Shown here: in pieces, positions 1-9,657 of the stretch
How the letters are laid out: each line of letters starts with the position of its first letter
Position numbering within the stretch: position 1 is the first letter of the stretch
NCBI RefSeq assembly: GCF_963664075.1
Contig: NZ_OY760916.1
Span: 3,865,001-3,929,000, forward strand
DNA from: an uncultured Desulfobulbus sp.
Lineage (GTDB): Bacteria; Desulfobacterota; Desulfobulbia; Desulfobulbales; Desulfobulbaceae
DNA length: 64,000 nt
Reading direction: 5' to 3'
The notes under the pieces: model-generated
Told to the model about the DNA's origin: nothing
Seen by the model: the letters and a program-made list of their open reading frames with translations, nothing else
The model's database searches: none
Made by a program: the position numbers and the translations under genes

Positions 1-1
1 G

Positions 2-1423
2 TTCAACCCAGGTGACAGGCGTTCCCAACGCAATGTCCGTACCGACGAGACCGTGCAGCGGACGCTCAACGCTCTCTTTGCCCCTTCGGGCAAGGTACCT
101 TACCTTTACTCGGGCTATGCCAAGGTGAACAACGGCATCTATGCCCTGATGGATGTTAAATCGCACAACACTGAACGCCTCATGGACCTGCACAATATCA
201 TCAGCGATGGTGTGCATAAGGTCGATCATATCGAGGAACGGGTCAACTCTCTCTTCCTGGCCCTGATGAATCCGGAAGATAAAAAGGTCCTCACCGACCT
301 GGCGGCCTTCTCGGATAGGATCGAATACATAAACACCCCCTATGTCCTTGATATTAAGACTGAAGTTGAGATTTACCGGGAGGTTTTCGGCAAGCATATC
401 GATGAATCCTTTCTGCCCCGGGTCCTGCATAATTTCGCTCGGGTCATCATCGCCACCCGCCTGCGAACCAAGTCGGATGCCATGCTTGAATGGATTCAAA
501 ACGCGGAGAAGTACGAGATCTATTGCGATCCCAATCTGCAGCTGCTGAAGATGGAGATCTATACCGGCTACATTCCCGCCTGGCTTGAGGAGGAGGATGT
601 GGAACGGTTTAATTCAAAACGCCGACTTAAAATCATTGCCGAGTCGGAACAGGATGGCTGGCAGGGCTTATCAGGTCGAGATTCCATCCGTATGTTCAAC
701 GAGTTCTATTCCATGTACGCGCGGGATGACAAACTCATTGATATGTCGATGCTGGGGATCTTTTTCCGCAAATACTGCAAAAAGGATAAGAGCATCCTCC
801 CCATGGGCTTTCTGGATTCACTCCTGCGGATGTACAACTACACTGTTTTGCAGTCGGTCAAGGAATCGCTCTATTACTACAACGAAGAACAGATCAGCCG
901 CGACATTCAAAACTATATGTTCGCGGTCAACTTCGAGCCGGGCACCTCTGAGGTTTGCCGCTTTACCGGAGATCGTTTGGAAATCAGCGAGACCTATTTT
1001 CAACGTATCGAGTCACGCCTGATGGTCTCTCCCTACGATGCCTCCGCCTTTCGCGCTTCAGTGCAACGCGCCTATACCAGCTCGACTCTGACCCAGGAAA
1101 TTTTGCGCGATGATATACCGGTCACGAAAACGGCGCTCTACCAGCAACTTCGCGAACGCTACATTCATAACCTTAAGGAGAAAGTGCTCGATCCCTTCCT
1201 GGATAATGAAAATTTCAGGCGGGCGGTGAAGGAATTCGATCAGGAATCGTTTAAGACCTACGACCAGAAGATTCAAAGCGATGTCCGCTTCATGATGAAA
1301 AATCTGCAGAAAAAATTCGGCTATACCCGCCAGGGGGCCAAAGAGATCTGCATCTACGTGATCGATAACAACCTGCCACGGATATTCACCGATCAGCTCC
1401 AGATTGGGCAGTTTACGCCCTAA
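2..1423 (+). CDS. PrkA-family serine protein kinase, C-terminal part
   Basis: The reading frame is open from the window edge, so the true start and the N-terminal AAA+ domain lie upstream; 473 residues are visible. The text resembles the C-terminal half of PrkA/YeaG kinases: an early IEERVNSLF segment, then a helical region with YINTPYVL, and a closing FGYTRQGAKEIC segment that parallels the conserved end of YeaG. PrkA proteins are cytoplasmic, P-loop-containing serine kinases linked to stress or stationary-phase responses. The gene converges on acnB and ends at a shared hairpin terminator. The family call rests on remembered similarity. The P-loop is not in view, so catalytic competence cannot be judged. 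Confidence 0.75.
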   Translation, partial: FNPGDRRSQRNVRTDETVQRTLNALFAPSGKVPYLYSGYAKVNNGIYALMDVKSHNTERLMDLHNIISDGVHKVDHIEERVNSLFLALMNPEDKKVLTDLAAFSDRIEYINTPYVLDIKTEVEIYREVFGKHIDESFLPRVLHNFARVIIATRLRTKSDAMLEWIQNAEKYEIYCDPNLQLLKMEIYTGYIPAWLEEEDVERFNSKRRLKIIAESEQDGWQGLSGRDSIRMFNEFYSMYARDDKLIDMSMLGIFFRKYCKKDKSILPMGFLDSLLRMYNYTVLQSVKESLYYYNEEQISRDIQNYMFAVNFEPGTSEVCRFTGDRLEISETYFQRIESRLMVSPYDASAFRASVQRAYTSSTLTQEILRDDIPVTKTALYQQLRERYIHNLKEKVLDPFLDNENFRRAVKEFDQESFKTYDQKIQSDVRFMMKNLQKKFGYTRQGAKEICIYVIDNNLPRIFTDQLQIGQFTP

Positions 1424-1429
1424 TATGAA

Positions 1430-1457
1430 AAGGCCGAAGCAGGAATGCTTCGGCCTT
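1430..1457. terminator. Bidirectional intrinsic terminator
   Basis: Perfect 11-bp stem (AAGGCCGAAGC / GCTTCGGCCTT) with a 6-nt loop lies between the convergent kinase gene and acnB. Its AT-flanked position after both stop codons suits termination in both directions. Confidence 0.85.
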
Positions 1458-1466
1458 GTTAAGTTA

Positions 1467-3935
1467 TTAACAGACTCCCTTCTTCTCCAAAAAGGCAAAA
1501 TACTCCTCAACCGTGGGCAGCTTCCCAAGCAATGCAGTCAACGCTGTCAGCTCGGTGGAACCAAGAAAAACCTGCGCCCCATCGCCAAGCCGGTTATCAA
1601 AATTCCGGGTCGAGGTCGACATGACGGTTCCTCCTGGCTGTACCCGTGCCTGGTTGCCCATACAGAGACTGCAGCCAGGGATTTCCACTCGACCTCCCAC
1701 CTGGGCAAAAACACTCAAGCCGCCCTCTTGCTGCATAGCGTCTCGATCCATGCGGGTGGAAGGAGCTATCCACAACCGGCTCACCGCATAGGATTCCCCC
1801 TGTAAGAGCTTGGAGGCCGCCTGCAGGTGTGAAAGATGGGTCATACAGGAACCAATGAAGGCCTCATCAATGGCGGTGCCAGCCACTTCACTCAGCGGTT
1901 TGACATCATCGGGATCATTGGGACAGGCCAGAAGCGGTTCGTTCAATTCAGCAAGATCAATATCAAGAACCGCCTTGTAGCCCGCCCCTGCATCAGCTGC
2001 AAGCAAGCTGGGATTGTTCAGCCAATCTTTCAGGGCCGTTACCCGCCGTTCAAGGGCTTCATTATCCTCATAGCCATCTGCAATCAATGATTCCAGAAGG
2101 GTCACGTTCTCCTGCACATTCGCCACCACCCTTTCCACTGAAAGTTTCAGGGTACAGGCTGCGGCACTGCGCTCAGCAGATGCGTCGCTCAACTCAAAGG
2201 CCTCTTCAACCCGCAGGTCATCCACGCCCTCGATCTCCAGGATGGTGCCTGCAAAGACATTCTTTTTGCCTTTCTTGGCCACAGTGAGCAAACCTTCTTT
2301 GATGGCAAAATAAGGAATGGCATTCACCATATCGCGCACGGTAATGCCAGGGCGTCGCTTACCGTGAAAACGGACCAGGACCGATTCCGGCATTTCCAGG
2401 GGCATAAAACCAAGGGCACCGGCAAAGGCCACCAGGCCGGAACCGGCGGGAAAGGAAATCCCCAGGGGAAACCTGGTATGTGAGTCGCCGCCTGTCCCCA
2501 CAGTGTCAGGGACCAGCATCTTGTTGAGCCAGGAATGAATAACACCATCCCCTGGTTTCAGGGCAACCCCACCGCAATCGGTGGAGGTCTCGGTCATGGT
2601 CTGCCAGCGGCCCAAATCGGAGGCCTTGGGATAGGCGGCCGTATGACAGAACGACTGCATAAAGAGATCGGCTTTGAAGCGCAGACAGGCCAGTTCAGCG
2701 ATCTCCTGCATGGTCATTGGCCCGGTGGTATCCTGGGAGCCTACGGTGGTCATTTTGGGTTCACAGACTGTTCCCGGGAGCACACCTGATAGCCCACAGG
2801 CCCGGCCAACCATTTTCTGGGCCAGAGTGTAGGCCTGGTCGGGTTTCGGCTCCGGATTCACCACTTCGTTAAAGAGCGCTGGAAATGGCTTGTTCAGGGC
2901 GTCGCAGGCCCACTGGGTAAGCTTACGGCCAATGATCAGATTGAGACGACCTCCTGCCCGATACTCATCAAACAAGGTCAACGGAGCAGGTTTCAGCTCA
3001 ATTGAAGCTCCCTGCTCGGTCTTCAGGGTCCATTCCTGCAAATTCAGGGTTAAGGTATCACCGGTGTTAATCGCGGTGACATCGGCCTCAATCGCCAGCA
3101 CGCCGGCATCCCGGGCGGTGGCGTAAAAGATGGGAGCAATGATCCCACCCAAGACCAAACCTCCACGACGTTTGTTGGGCACGTTGGGAATATCATCTCC
3201 CAGCAGCCAGCTCACGGAGTTAATGGCTGATTTCCGAGAGGAACCGGTTCCGACCACATCTCCGACAAAACCGACCGTTTCCCCTTTGGCACGAAAGTCA
3301 CTGATGCTCTCGCGCCCCTCTGGAAAGCGGGTCCTGCCAAAAAAGGTGGCATGAAGGGGAATATCGGCCCGGGACTGGGCCTGGTTACCCGGAGAAAAAT
3401 CGTCGGTATTAATCTCCCCTTCCACCTTGTAGGCAGTGAAGGTGATCGTTTGAGCAAGTTCCGGGCTCCCTGTGAACCACTCGGCCGCAGCCCAGGATTC
3501 CAGCACCTCTTGAGCGGCCTGATTGGTTTTGGCAAGCGCGACCACCTCATCAAAGGCCTCGTAAATCTTGGTTAACCCTTTGAGTGCCTCTGCCGCTTTT
3601 TGGGCAAGTTCCGGAAGCTGGAGCAGACGAATTAAGGCCGCCACATTATACCCTCCGCCCATCTGGGAAAGCATGGTCACGGCATCCTCCGGCGTACAGT
3701 CTGCAACCTCTATCGTCCCTACGGCCACGCTTTCAAGCCACGCGGCCTTGACTGCAGCGGACTTACTCACACCGGGTTCGACCCGATCGGCAAGAAGCGT
3801 CAACAACTCACTCTGGTCAGCTCCTCCCTGAACAAGCAGTTCCGCCACCTGCTGCGTCTGCTCTGCGGTGAGCGGTAGAGGTGGTACACCAAGGCTGCTT
3901 CGTTCTTCAACGTCTTTACGGTATATCTCCAGCAT
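1467..3935 (-). CDS. acnB: Aconitate hydratase B (AcnB)
   Basis: The product has 822 residues, slightly shorter than E. coli AcnB (about 865). It interconverts citrate and isocitrate in the cytoplasm, and AcnB enzymes can also act on 2-methylisocitrate. The N-terminal HEAT-like domain characteristic of AcnB is present, followed by the swivel domain and then the catalytic core. The three [4Fe-4S] ligand cysteines are recognisable near residue 697 (FIGSCMTH) and residues 755 and 758 (GCSLCMGNQ). A GAGGGA ribosome binding site precedes the ATG. The gene stands alone between terminators at both ends. In a sulfate reducer it would serve an oxidative or biosynthetic TCA branch. Confidence 0.96.
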   Translation of the reverse strand: MLEIYRKDVEERSSLGVPPLPLTAEQTQQVAELLVQGGADQSELLTLLADRVEPGVSKSAAVKAAWLESVAVGTIEVADCTPEDAVTMLSQMGGGYNVAALIRLLQLPELAQKAAEALKGLTKIYEAFDEVVALAKTNQAAQEVLESWAAAEWFTGSPELAQTITFTAYKVEGEINTDDFSPGNQAQSRADIPLHATFFGRTRFPEGRESISDFRAKGETVGFVGDVVGTGSSRKSAINSVSWLLGDDIPNVPNKRRGGLVLGGIIAPIFYATARDAGVLAIEADVTAINTGDTLTLNLQEWTLKTEQGASIELKPAPLTLFDEYRAGGRLNLIIGRKLTQWACDALNKPFPALFNEVVNPEPKPDQAYTLAQKMVGRACGLSGVLPGTVCEPKMTTVGSQDTTGPMTMQEIAELACLRFKADLFMQSFCHTAAYPKASDLGRWQTMTETSTDCGGVALKPGDGVIHSWLNKMLVPDTVGTGGDSHTRFPLGISFPAGSGLVAFAGALGFMPLEMPESVLVRFHGKRRPGITVRDMVNAIPYFAIKEGLLTVAKKGKKNVFAGTILEIEGVDDLRVEEAFELSDASAERSAAACTLKLSVERVVANVQENVTLLESLIADGYEDNEALERRVTALKDWLNNPSLLAADAGAGYKAVLDIDLAELNEPLLACPNDPDDVKPLSEVAGTAIDEAFIGSCMTHLSHLQAASKLLQGESYAVSRLWIAPSTRMDRDAMQQEGGLSVFAQVGGRVEIPGCSLCMGNQARVQPGGTVMSTSTRNFDNRLGDGAQVFLGSTELTALTALLGKLPTVEEYFAFLEKKGVC

Positions 3936-3963
3936 GATTTTCCCTCTCGTAAGCGCGGGCCGA

Positions 3964-4005
3964 TAAAAAAGGCCGGTTGCCTTTGGTAAAAAAGCAGCAC
4001 CGGCC
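3964..4005 (-). terminator. Intrinsic terminator of the outer-membrane protein gene
   Basis: On the minus strand GGCCGGT pairs with ACCGGCC across a loop of about 20 nt and is followed by six T residues. It sits between the OMP gene stop and the acnB start, separating the two transcripts. Confidence 0.7.
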
Positions 4006-4022
4006 GGTAAAAAATAAAACGA

Positions 4023-4949
4023 TCAGAATGATTTGGTCAGTGTCGCTACAAAACGGCTGTCCTCGGGGCCATTCTCAACCCCATATTCCTGCAGGTAGCG
4101 AAGATTCACCTGAAAGAGCATCGGCAAATAGAAAAAATTGACCTCGGCACCTATCGCATGGGCTTGTTTGTTCTGATCGGCAACGATGTTTGGAGCCAGA
4201 TCATCGCTGTCATCGGAAATCTGCCAGTAGGAAGTGCCGGTAATGCCGGGACGTATCATCCAGTTATTGGGTCGGAACTCTTTACCGACACCCCATTCAA
4301 CGATGAATTCCGAACCAGGAGTGATGTCGGTGTCTTCCTGTTCGCTATTGATCAGAGTTCTGGTAAGCACACTGGCCGACCAGGATTTCTGCTCATCAAA
4401 ATAGTAGGTGGCTCCCAGGGTCATCAAACCGGACCAATACCCAAGCCCCGGTGAGGCAGGTTCATTTCCCTCAAAATGCCCTGTGGGCATGACAAAGCCC
4501 AGGCCAAAGGTAACGTCCCAGCGGGGCAGATGCCATCCCAGGACAAAGGGTTCGACAATGATATCCCCTAATGAAAACGAGTGGCTGTCGGAAAGACCAA
4601 TCACTGAAAAATCCTGGTCAATGAAAGGAATAAGAATATCATAGATATAATCGGCACCAAGGATTTTTATATCCGTTACATGAATAATGCGCTGCACCGA
4701 GGCAAAGACATCCAGGTCAAAACCGTTAGCTATTTTATTGCCGTTATTGTCGTTTAAGGTATCCGGATTATACCAGAGATTATACATGCGGTAGTGCCAG
4801 CCCGGAGGCGGAGCCGTTGCCCCCAGAACACCTTCAACACCGTAATTGTAATGTGAGCCAGAAGTAGCCGCCCAGCCAGTAGCCCCCAACGGGACAGCTA
4901 AAAGCATACAGCTGGCAACAACACCTGCCCAAAAATTCTTCCTCACCAT
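4023..4949 (-). CDS. SphA/Phenol_MetA_deg-like outer-membrane protein
   Basis: A 308-residue protein with a typical signal peptide (basic start, hydrophobic stretch, cleavage near GWAA) and alternating amphipathic strands rich in aromatic residues. It ends in phenylalanine (TLTKSF), as outer-membrane barrels do. The segments LGDIIVEPFVLGW, FGLGFVMPTG and the late LRYLQEYG resemble the SphA / MetA-pathway outer-membrane family (PF13557), usually annotated as transporters but with few known substrates. A GGGGGAG ribosome binding site precedes the ATG. It has its own terminator, so a link to acnB or aroA is not implied. Its cargo cannot be inferred here. Confidence 0.7.
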   Translation of the reverse strand: MVRKNFWAGVVASCMLLAVPLGATGWAATSGSHYNYGVEGVLGATAPPPGWHYRMYNLWYNPDTLNDNNGNKIANGFDLDVFASVQRIIHVTDIKILGADYIYDILIPFIDQDFSVIGLSDSHSFSLGDIIVEPFVLGWHLPRWDVTFGLGFVMPTGHFEGNEPASPGLGYWSGLMTLGATYYFDEQKSWSASVLTRTLINSEQEDTDITPGSEFIVEWGVGKEFRPNNWMIRPGITGTSYWQISDDSDDLAPNIVADQNKQAHAIGAEVNFFYLPMLFQVNLRYLQEYGVENGPEDSRFVATLTKSF

Positions 4950-5016
4950 CTTTTTCTCCCCCCTTTTATCGGTTAACGATGCCGCCCTCTACGGCATTCT
5001 TCTCTTCCCTTCTTGG

Positions 5017-6294
5017 TTATTTGGCCAGTCGGCCAAATCGCTGCCAGAAATCAGGAAACGACTTAACCACACAGTCCTCTCCGGTGATCTCGACACCGGG
5101 GACACGCAGACCTGCAACCGCAAAACACATGGCCATGCGATGATCGTTATAGGTCTCGATCCGGGCTCCGTGCAGGTTGCTTCCGCCAGCCTTACCATGA
5201 ATGATCATACGGTCGTGTTCTTCTTCGACCTCTGCCCCCATCTTGCGTAGCTCGGTCACCACAGCCGAGACCCGATCACACTCCTTGATGCGCAAATGAG
5301 CGATGTTGTTGATAACGGTCGCCCCCTCAGCAAAGGCGGCAACCACTGCCAGAGTTGGGGCCACATCGGGCATATCGCCCATGTCGACTTCAATGCCCTC
5401 AAGCTCGTGAGAACCAATGACGGTAATACCGGACTCGGTCTGCTCAATTTTACACCCCATGCGGGCAAGGAAAGGTAAAAGCTTGGCATCTCCCTGGAGC
5501 GAAGGGACCGGCACATTGGTCACAGTGACGCGACCACCGGTGACAGCGGCTGCTCCAAAAAAATAGGACGCCCCTGAGGCATCCCCTTCGATTTGATAGG
5601 TCCCCCCCTGATAACAGCCCTGGGGAATGCGGAAATAATTGAGACTGGGCGCAGCCTCAACACGAATACCAAAATCAGCCATCACCGCGAGAGTCATCTC
5701 AACATAAGGTTTGGAGAGAATTTCTCCCTGTACCTTCAACTCGGCTGGGCTGGCCGCATAGGGGGCCACCAAAAGCAGCGAGGAGAGGTACTGACTTGAT
5801 TTGCCCTCAGGCAGCACGGTTGTATCGCCGGCAATGCCCTTGGCCTGAATGGTCAGGGGAGGACAACCGTTGTCCCTATCACTGACAATATCCACATTCC
5901 AGCCCTGCAAGGCCTGCATTAACGGGAGGATGGGACGCTCTGCCATACGATCGGAACCGGTAATGTGAAAGGTTCCCTGGCCAAGCGAGGCGACAGAGGT
6001 CAAAAAGCGGGTGGCGGTTCCGTTATTGCCCAGAAAGATGTCGTTGGCAGGTTCAGTAATCAACCCGCCCTTTCCCTCCACAACCCAGCAGTCCGGGTTG
6101 GAGTCATCGCAGGCAACCCCCATGGTACGCAGAGCCTCCATGGTGTAGCTGGTATCCTCACTTGCAAGAGGCCCCAGGAGTTTGGAGGTTCCCTGGGCAA
6201 GAGCGGCAGCGATCAGAGCACGCTGGGTCAAACTTTTCGAGCCGGGAACAGTGACAACAGAATCTATCGTTTCAACAGGTGTGATTGTAATCAT
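5017..6294 (-). CDS. aroA: 3-phosphoshikimate 1-carboxyvinyltransferase (EPSP synthase)
   Basis: The product has 425 residues, normal for the family. The enzyme joins shikimate-3-phosphate and PEP in the sixth step of the shikimate pathway. Visible signatures are the N-terminal PGSKSLTQRA substrate-binding motif, the phosphate-binding LFLGNNGTATR loop near residue 90, and the C-terminal LRIKECDRV and YNDHRMAM motifs. It is the last gene of the minus-strand run pyrK-pyrD-aroD-aroE-aroA, 24 nt after aroE, so co-transcription is likely. Confidence 0.97.
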   Translation of the reverse strand: MITITPVETIDSVVTVPGSKSLTQRALIAAALAQGTSKLLGPLASEDTSYTMEALRTMGVACDDSNPDCWVVEGKGGLITEPANDIFLGNNGTATRFLTSVASLGQGTFHITGSDRMAERPILPLMQALQGWNVDIVSDRDNGCPPLTIQAKGIAGDTTVLPEGKSSQYLSSLLLVAPYAASPAELKVQGEILSKPYVEMTLAVMADFGIRVEAAPSLNYFRIPQGCYQGGTYQIEGDASGASYFFGAAAVTGGRVTVTNVPVPSLQGDAKLLPFLARMGCKIEQTESGITVIGSHELEGIEVDMGDMPDVAPTLAVVAAFAEGATVINNIAHLRIKECDRVSAVVTELRKMGAEVEEEHDRMIIHGKAGGSNLHGARIETYNDHRMAMCFAVAGLRVPGVEITGEDCVVKSFPDFWQRFGRLAK

Positions 6295-6318
6295 AGAAGG
6301 TCGTGAAAGAGGAATCGT

Positions 6319-7155
6319 TTAGAGGGAGCGGGCCTGCAATTCGCCAAGCAGAGCCTCTCGCATGGTGACATTGGGAGCGGGCGCATCAGTCCAAAGGGTA
6401 AACTGAGCTGCTCCCTGGTACTGCAGCATCTTCAGACCATCAATAGTACGACAGCCTCGAGCAGCCGCCTCACGAAGTAAGCGGGTCTGCAAGGGGGCAT
6501 AGACGATGTCCATGACCACTGCAAATTTCTCCAGCAAATTTTCCTGGATCGGGATGCCATCCTCAAAGGGATGCATCCCCACAGAGGTGGTATTGACAAG
6601 CGCTTCCGCCTCAAGTGCGGCCAGGTCTTCTGCTGGTACAAACGCACAGCCAAGTTGTTTGGCAAGATCCTCTCCCTTGGAGACCGTTCGATTGGTGATA
6701 ATGACCTCTGCCCCGGCTTCAATCAGACCAAATCCGACGGCCCGGGCAGCTCCTCCAGCACCGAGCACCAGTACCCGGCTTCCCTGAAGCGTCATCTCAT
6801 CGGCCAGGGCCTGGTTCGATCCCATCCAATCGGTATTGTATCCCGTGCAGACCACCTTTTGGGGATCACTGCGATCAAAATGCAAGGTGTTGACCGCCCC
6901 GATTTTTTGAGCAACAGGATCAATGCTGTCCAGGTAAGCCATTATCTCAACCTTGAAAGGAACGGTCACCGAGACACCGATAAACCCCAGCGCTTGCAAT
7001 CCATAAAATCCCTGTTCCAGGTTGGAGGGTTCCATGGGAACATAGACCCCATTGATGCCAAGATGGGCAAAGGCGCCATTATGCATGGCCGGGCTCATGG
7101 AATGAGTCACCGGCTTGCCGATGATACCAAAAAGTTTGGTCTGACCGTCAATCAT
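6319..7155 (-). CDS. aroE: Shikimate dehydrogenase (NADP+)
   Basis: A 278-residue AroE with the N-terminal shikimate-binding motif (HSMSPAMHN), a catalytic-type lysine in TVPFKVEIM, the NTDW motif, a Rossmann glycine motif (LGAGGAARA) and the NADP-discriminating NRT segment after the following strand. It reduces 3-dehydroshikimate to shikimate. It lies 39 nt downstream of aroD and 24 nt upstream of aroA in the same orientation, giving three consecutive shikimate steps. Confidence 0.97.
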   Translation of the reverse strand: MIDGQTKLFGIIGKPVTHSMSPAMHNGAFAHLGINGVYVPMEPSNLEQGFYGLQALGFIGVSVTVPFKVEIMAYLDSIDPVAQKIGAVNTLHFDRSDPQKVVCTGYNTDWMGSNQALADEMTLQGSRVLVLGAGGAARAVGFGLIEAGAEVIITNRTVSKGEDLAKQLGCAFVPAEDLAALEAEALVNTTSVGMHPFEDGIPIQENLLEKFAVVMDIVYAPLQTRLLREAAARGCRTIDGLKMLQYQGAAQFTLWTDAPAPNVTMREALLGELQARSL

Positions 7156-7194
7156 TGTTCACATTAAGAGGTTGGTATGAATAAAGAGAGGACA

Positions 7195-7881
7195 CTACTT
7201 AGAAAAAACAGGAAGCATTGCATGCAACTCCTGCACGCTAAGCTGCCCCGGGGCGGTCGCCTGTTCGGGAGAAAGTGCTGCATAGCTCATACAGCCCCCG
7301 AGATAGAGCGTCGCCAGTCGACTGATAGCACCGGCACTGCCCATGGCAAAAGCACTTAAAGGAAAATTAGTGGCCATGGCCTTTTCCTGGAGGCTGAGGA
7401 TACGCAAACACTGGGCAGCATCATGGGCAGTGACTACAATTTTAGCAATGTCTGCACCGCTTGTTCTCATCTGTTCAAACCGTTCTTCGAGCACAGAAGC
7501 AGCAGGGGTTGAGGTAAAGTCGTGAGAAGAGATGACCACCTGGGCACCAACCGCTTGCGCTTTGGTAAGAATTATTTCCCGCACTTCATCTGCTGCAAGC
7601 AGCTCGATATCCACATACTGAGCCCCCCAACCAAGCGCCTGAACAAGCAACTCCGTACGTTGCTGTTCACTGCCCTTCCACTGTCCACCTTCCCAGTGAG
7701 GGCGATTGGTCACCAGGATGGGTTTATCCGTGCTAGCAATAAAATTGCCGACCTGGGGATTTTCCATGCAATCCAGTCGCACCTCTATCAAATCCACCAG
7801 ATCAAGCACAGGTGCTAAAGCCTGTTGTACGGCATTCTCATTTTTCTCGGCCAGGGAAACACAAATCAAGCCTCGATCCAT
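7195..7881 (-). CDS. aroD: Type I 3-dehydroquinate dehydratase
   Basis: A 228-residue class I enzyme that removes water from 3-dehydroquinate through a Schiff base. The expected motifs are seen in order: EVRLDCMEN in the first strands, the catalytic histidine in VISSHDF, and the Schiff-base lysine in IAKIVVTA. The C-terminal GAISRL loop is also present. It starts 2 nt after the pyrD stop, so the two are translationally close, placing pyrimidine and aromatic synthesis genes in one transcript. Confidence 0.95.
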   Translation of the reverse strand: MDRGLICVSLAEKNENAVQQALAPVLDLVDLIEVRLDCMENPQVGNFIASTDKPILVTNRPHWEGGQWKGSEQQRTELLVQALGWGAQYVDIELLAADEVREIILTKAQAVGAQVVISSHDFTSTPAASVLEERFEQMRTSGADIAKIVVTAHDAAQCLRILSLQEKAMATNFPLSAFAMGSAGAISRLATLYLGGCMSYAALSPEQATAPGQLSVQELHAMLPVFSK

Positions 7882-7883
7882 GT

Positions 7884-8819
7884 TTAATTCCCCACCTTGA
7901 GACTTCCGATGATATCCCGTACCGATGTTTCGCCCTGTTGGGTCAGGTAGTCACTGATACCATCGATAATCGCCTCAGTGGCACCGGGATCGTAAAAATT
8001 GGCTGTTCCCACCTGGATGGCAGTGGCTCCGGCAATGAGGAATTCAATGGCATCTTCTGCCGTGCCAATGCCACCAATACCGATGACGGGAATGGACACG
8101 TTACTGGCAACCTGCCAGACCATGCGCAGGGCAACGGGTTTAACCGCAGGACCGGAGAGTCCTCCGATGATATTGGCCAGCTTGGGCGTACGGGTCTTGG
8201 CGTCTATGGCCATACCAATGAGGGTATTGATCAGGGAAAGCGCGTCAGCCCCTCCCTCCGCCACCGCCTGTGCCATGGCGACGATATCACTGACATTGGG
8301 TGAGAGCTTGACAATAACCGGCAGGCTGGTGGCCCCCTTCACCGCCTTGGTCACAGCCTGTGCCATCTCCGGCACCGTACCAAAGGCAACGCCCCCTTTC
8401 TTCACATTGGGGCAGGAGATATTCACCTCCAGGGCATCAATCCCCTCGATACCGGTCAACTTTTCAGAGAGCCGCGCATACTCCTCAATGGAGTCGCCCA
8501 GTATATTAACAATAACCCGACAGTTACAGCTGCGCAGAAAGGGCATCTTTTCGACAATAAATCGATCAACACCAACATTTTCCAGGCCAATGGCATTGAG
8601 CATACCACTGGGAGTTTCCACCACACGTGGTGGCGGGTTACCTGCACGGGGTTCTAGCGAGATCCCTTTCACAGCGACCGCGCCCAGTCGGTCCAATTGG
8701 ACATAATCGTTGAATTCCCGAGCGTAGCCAAAGGTGCCAGAGGCCGTCATGACCGGGTTGGCAAAGCTCAGATCCCCGATGGATACACGAAGATCTGGCG
8801 GCAAAATTAACGGATCCAT
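7884..8819 (-). CDS. pyrD: Dihydroorotate dehydrogenase B, catalytic subunit (PyrDB)
   Basis: A 311-residue class 1B dihydroorotate dehydrogenase with FMN TIM-barrel features: ASGTFGY near the N-terminus, the catalytic-cysteine motif NISCPN, and the FMN phosphate-binding IGIGGIGTAEDA stretch. Class 1B enzymes pair with PyrK to pass electrons from dihydroorotate to NAD+. The start overlaps the end of pyrK by 13 nt, with a GCGGAGG ribosome binding site inside pyrK, consistent with translational coupling and heterotetramer assembly. Confidence 0.96.
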   Translation of the reverse strand: MDPLILPPDLRVSIGDLSFANPVMTASGTFGYAREFNDYVQLDRLGAVAVKGISLEPRAGNPPPRVVETPSGMLNAIGLENVGVDRFIVEKMPFLRSCNCRVIVNILGDSIEEYARLSEKLTGIEGIDALEVNISCPNVKKGGVAFGTVPEMAQAVTKAVKGATSLPVIVKLSPNVSDIVAMAQAVAEGGADALSLINTLIGMAIDAKTRTPKLANIIGGLSGPAVKPVALRMVWQVASNVSIPVIGIGGIGTAEDAIEFLIAGATAIQVGTANFYDPGATEAIIDGISDYLTQQGETSVRDIIGSLKVGN

Positions 8820-9592
8820 GCGATTTCCTCCGCTGGCAAGACAGGTCCCTGTTTACACACATGGCGATAGGTACCATCAGCGCCGTGCACTGTGCAACCA
8901 AGACAGGCACCCAGCCCACAGGCCATATGCGACTCAAGAGAAACCTCGCAGTTCACAGTATTTTGCTGACAGAGTTGAGCGGTAGCCGACATCATGGCCA
9001 TGGGACCACAGACATAGACCTGCTGCAGTGATGACACGGCAGTTGCAAAGGGTTTGGTCACCAGGCCCTCGACGCCAAGGGAACCATCATCGGTTGCTAG
9101 GATTACCTGGGCACCCAGCTGTTCAAATTCAAGACCCAACTGGCGGATATCATCACCACTTTGTCCTCCGAGAAAAACATGCAGAGGCAAATGCTGCGGA
9201 TGCCGCGTATTGATTTCTTCAACAAGATACAGCAGGGGGGCAATACCGACACCGCCACCAACCAGTCCGCAGACCTTGTCGGGAGCAAGGGTAAATCCTT
9301 TACCCAAAGGACCAAGCAGGTCAACGGATTCACCTGTTTGAAGATCGGCAAGCAGTCTGCTGCCTTTCCCGACGATCTTGATCAGCAGATGCAATGTGCC
9401 GTCGCCGGGACAACGGTGTATGGAAAAAGGGCGGCGCAACAGAGGGTCTAGAGTCGATCCACAAGCGGCCATGACAAACTGTCCTGGCTGGGCCTGCGCT
9501 GCAATGCGCGGGGATTTAAGCACCAGTCGGAAATAAGATTCCGAGAGACGCTCGTTTGTGACAACAATGGATTTTTCCTGGAACTGAGGCAT
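8807..9592 (-). CDS. pyrK: Dihydroorotate dehydrogenase B, electron-transfer subunit (PyrK)
   Basis: A 261-residue ferredoxin-reductase-like protein with an FAD-binding domain (RRPFSIHR near residue 55), an NAD-binding domain (GLVGGGVGIAPL) and a C-terminal [2Fe-2S] cluster motif (CGLGACLGC plus a later Cys in HVCKQGPV). It accepts electrons from PyrD. It is the first gene of the minus-strand pyr-aro run. The 65-nt gap to the divergent prepilin peptidase gene must hold the promoter. Confidence 0.94.
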   Translation of the reverse strand: MPQFQEKSIVVTNERLSESYFRLVLKSPRIAAQAQPGQFVMAACGSTLDPLLRRPFSIHRCPGDGTLHLLIKIVGKGSRLLADLQTGESVDLLGPLGKGFTLAPDKVCGLVGGGVGIAPLLYLVEEINTRHPQHLPLHVFLGGQSGDDIRQLGLEFEQLGAQVILATDDGSLGVEGLVTKPFATAVSSLQQVYVCGPMAMMSATAQLCQQNTVNCEVSLESHMACGLGACLGCTVHGADGTYRHVCKQGPVLPAEEIAWIR

Positions 9593-9657
9593 GGAAAACG
9601 CTACAAAGAGTAAATGTGGTGTTTAAAATTGACTATATCAACAGAGAGTTACAAGAC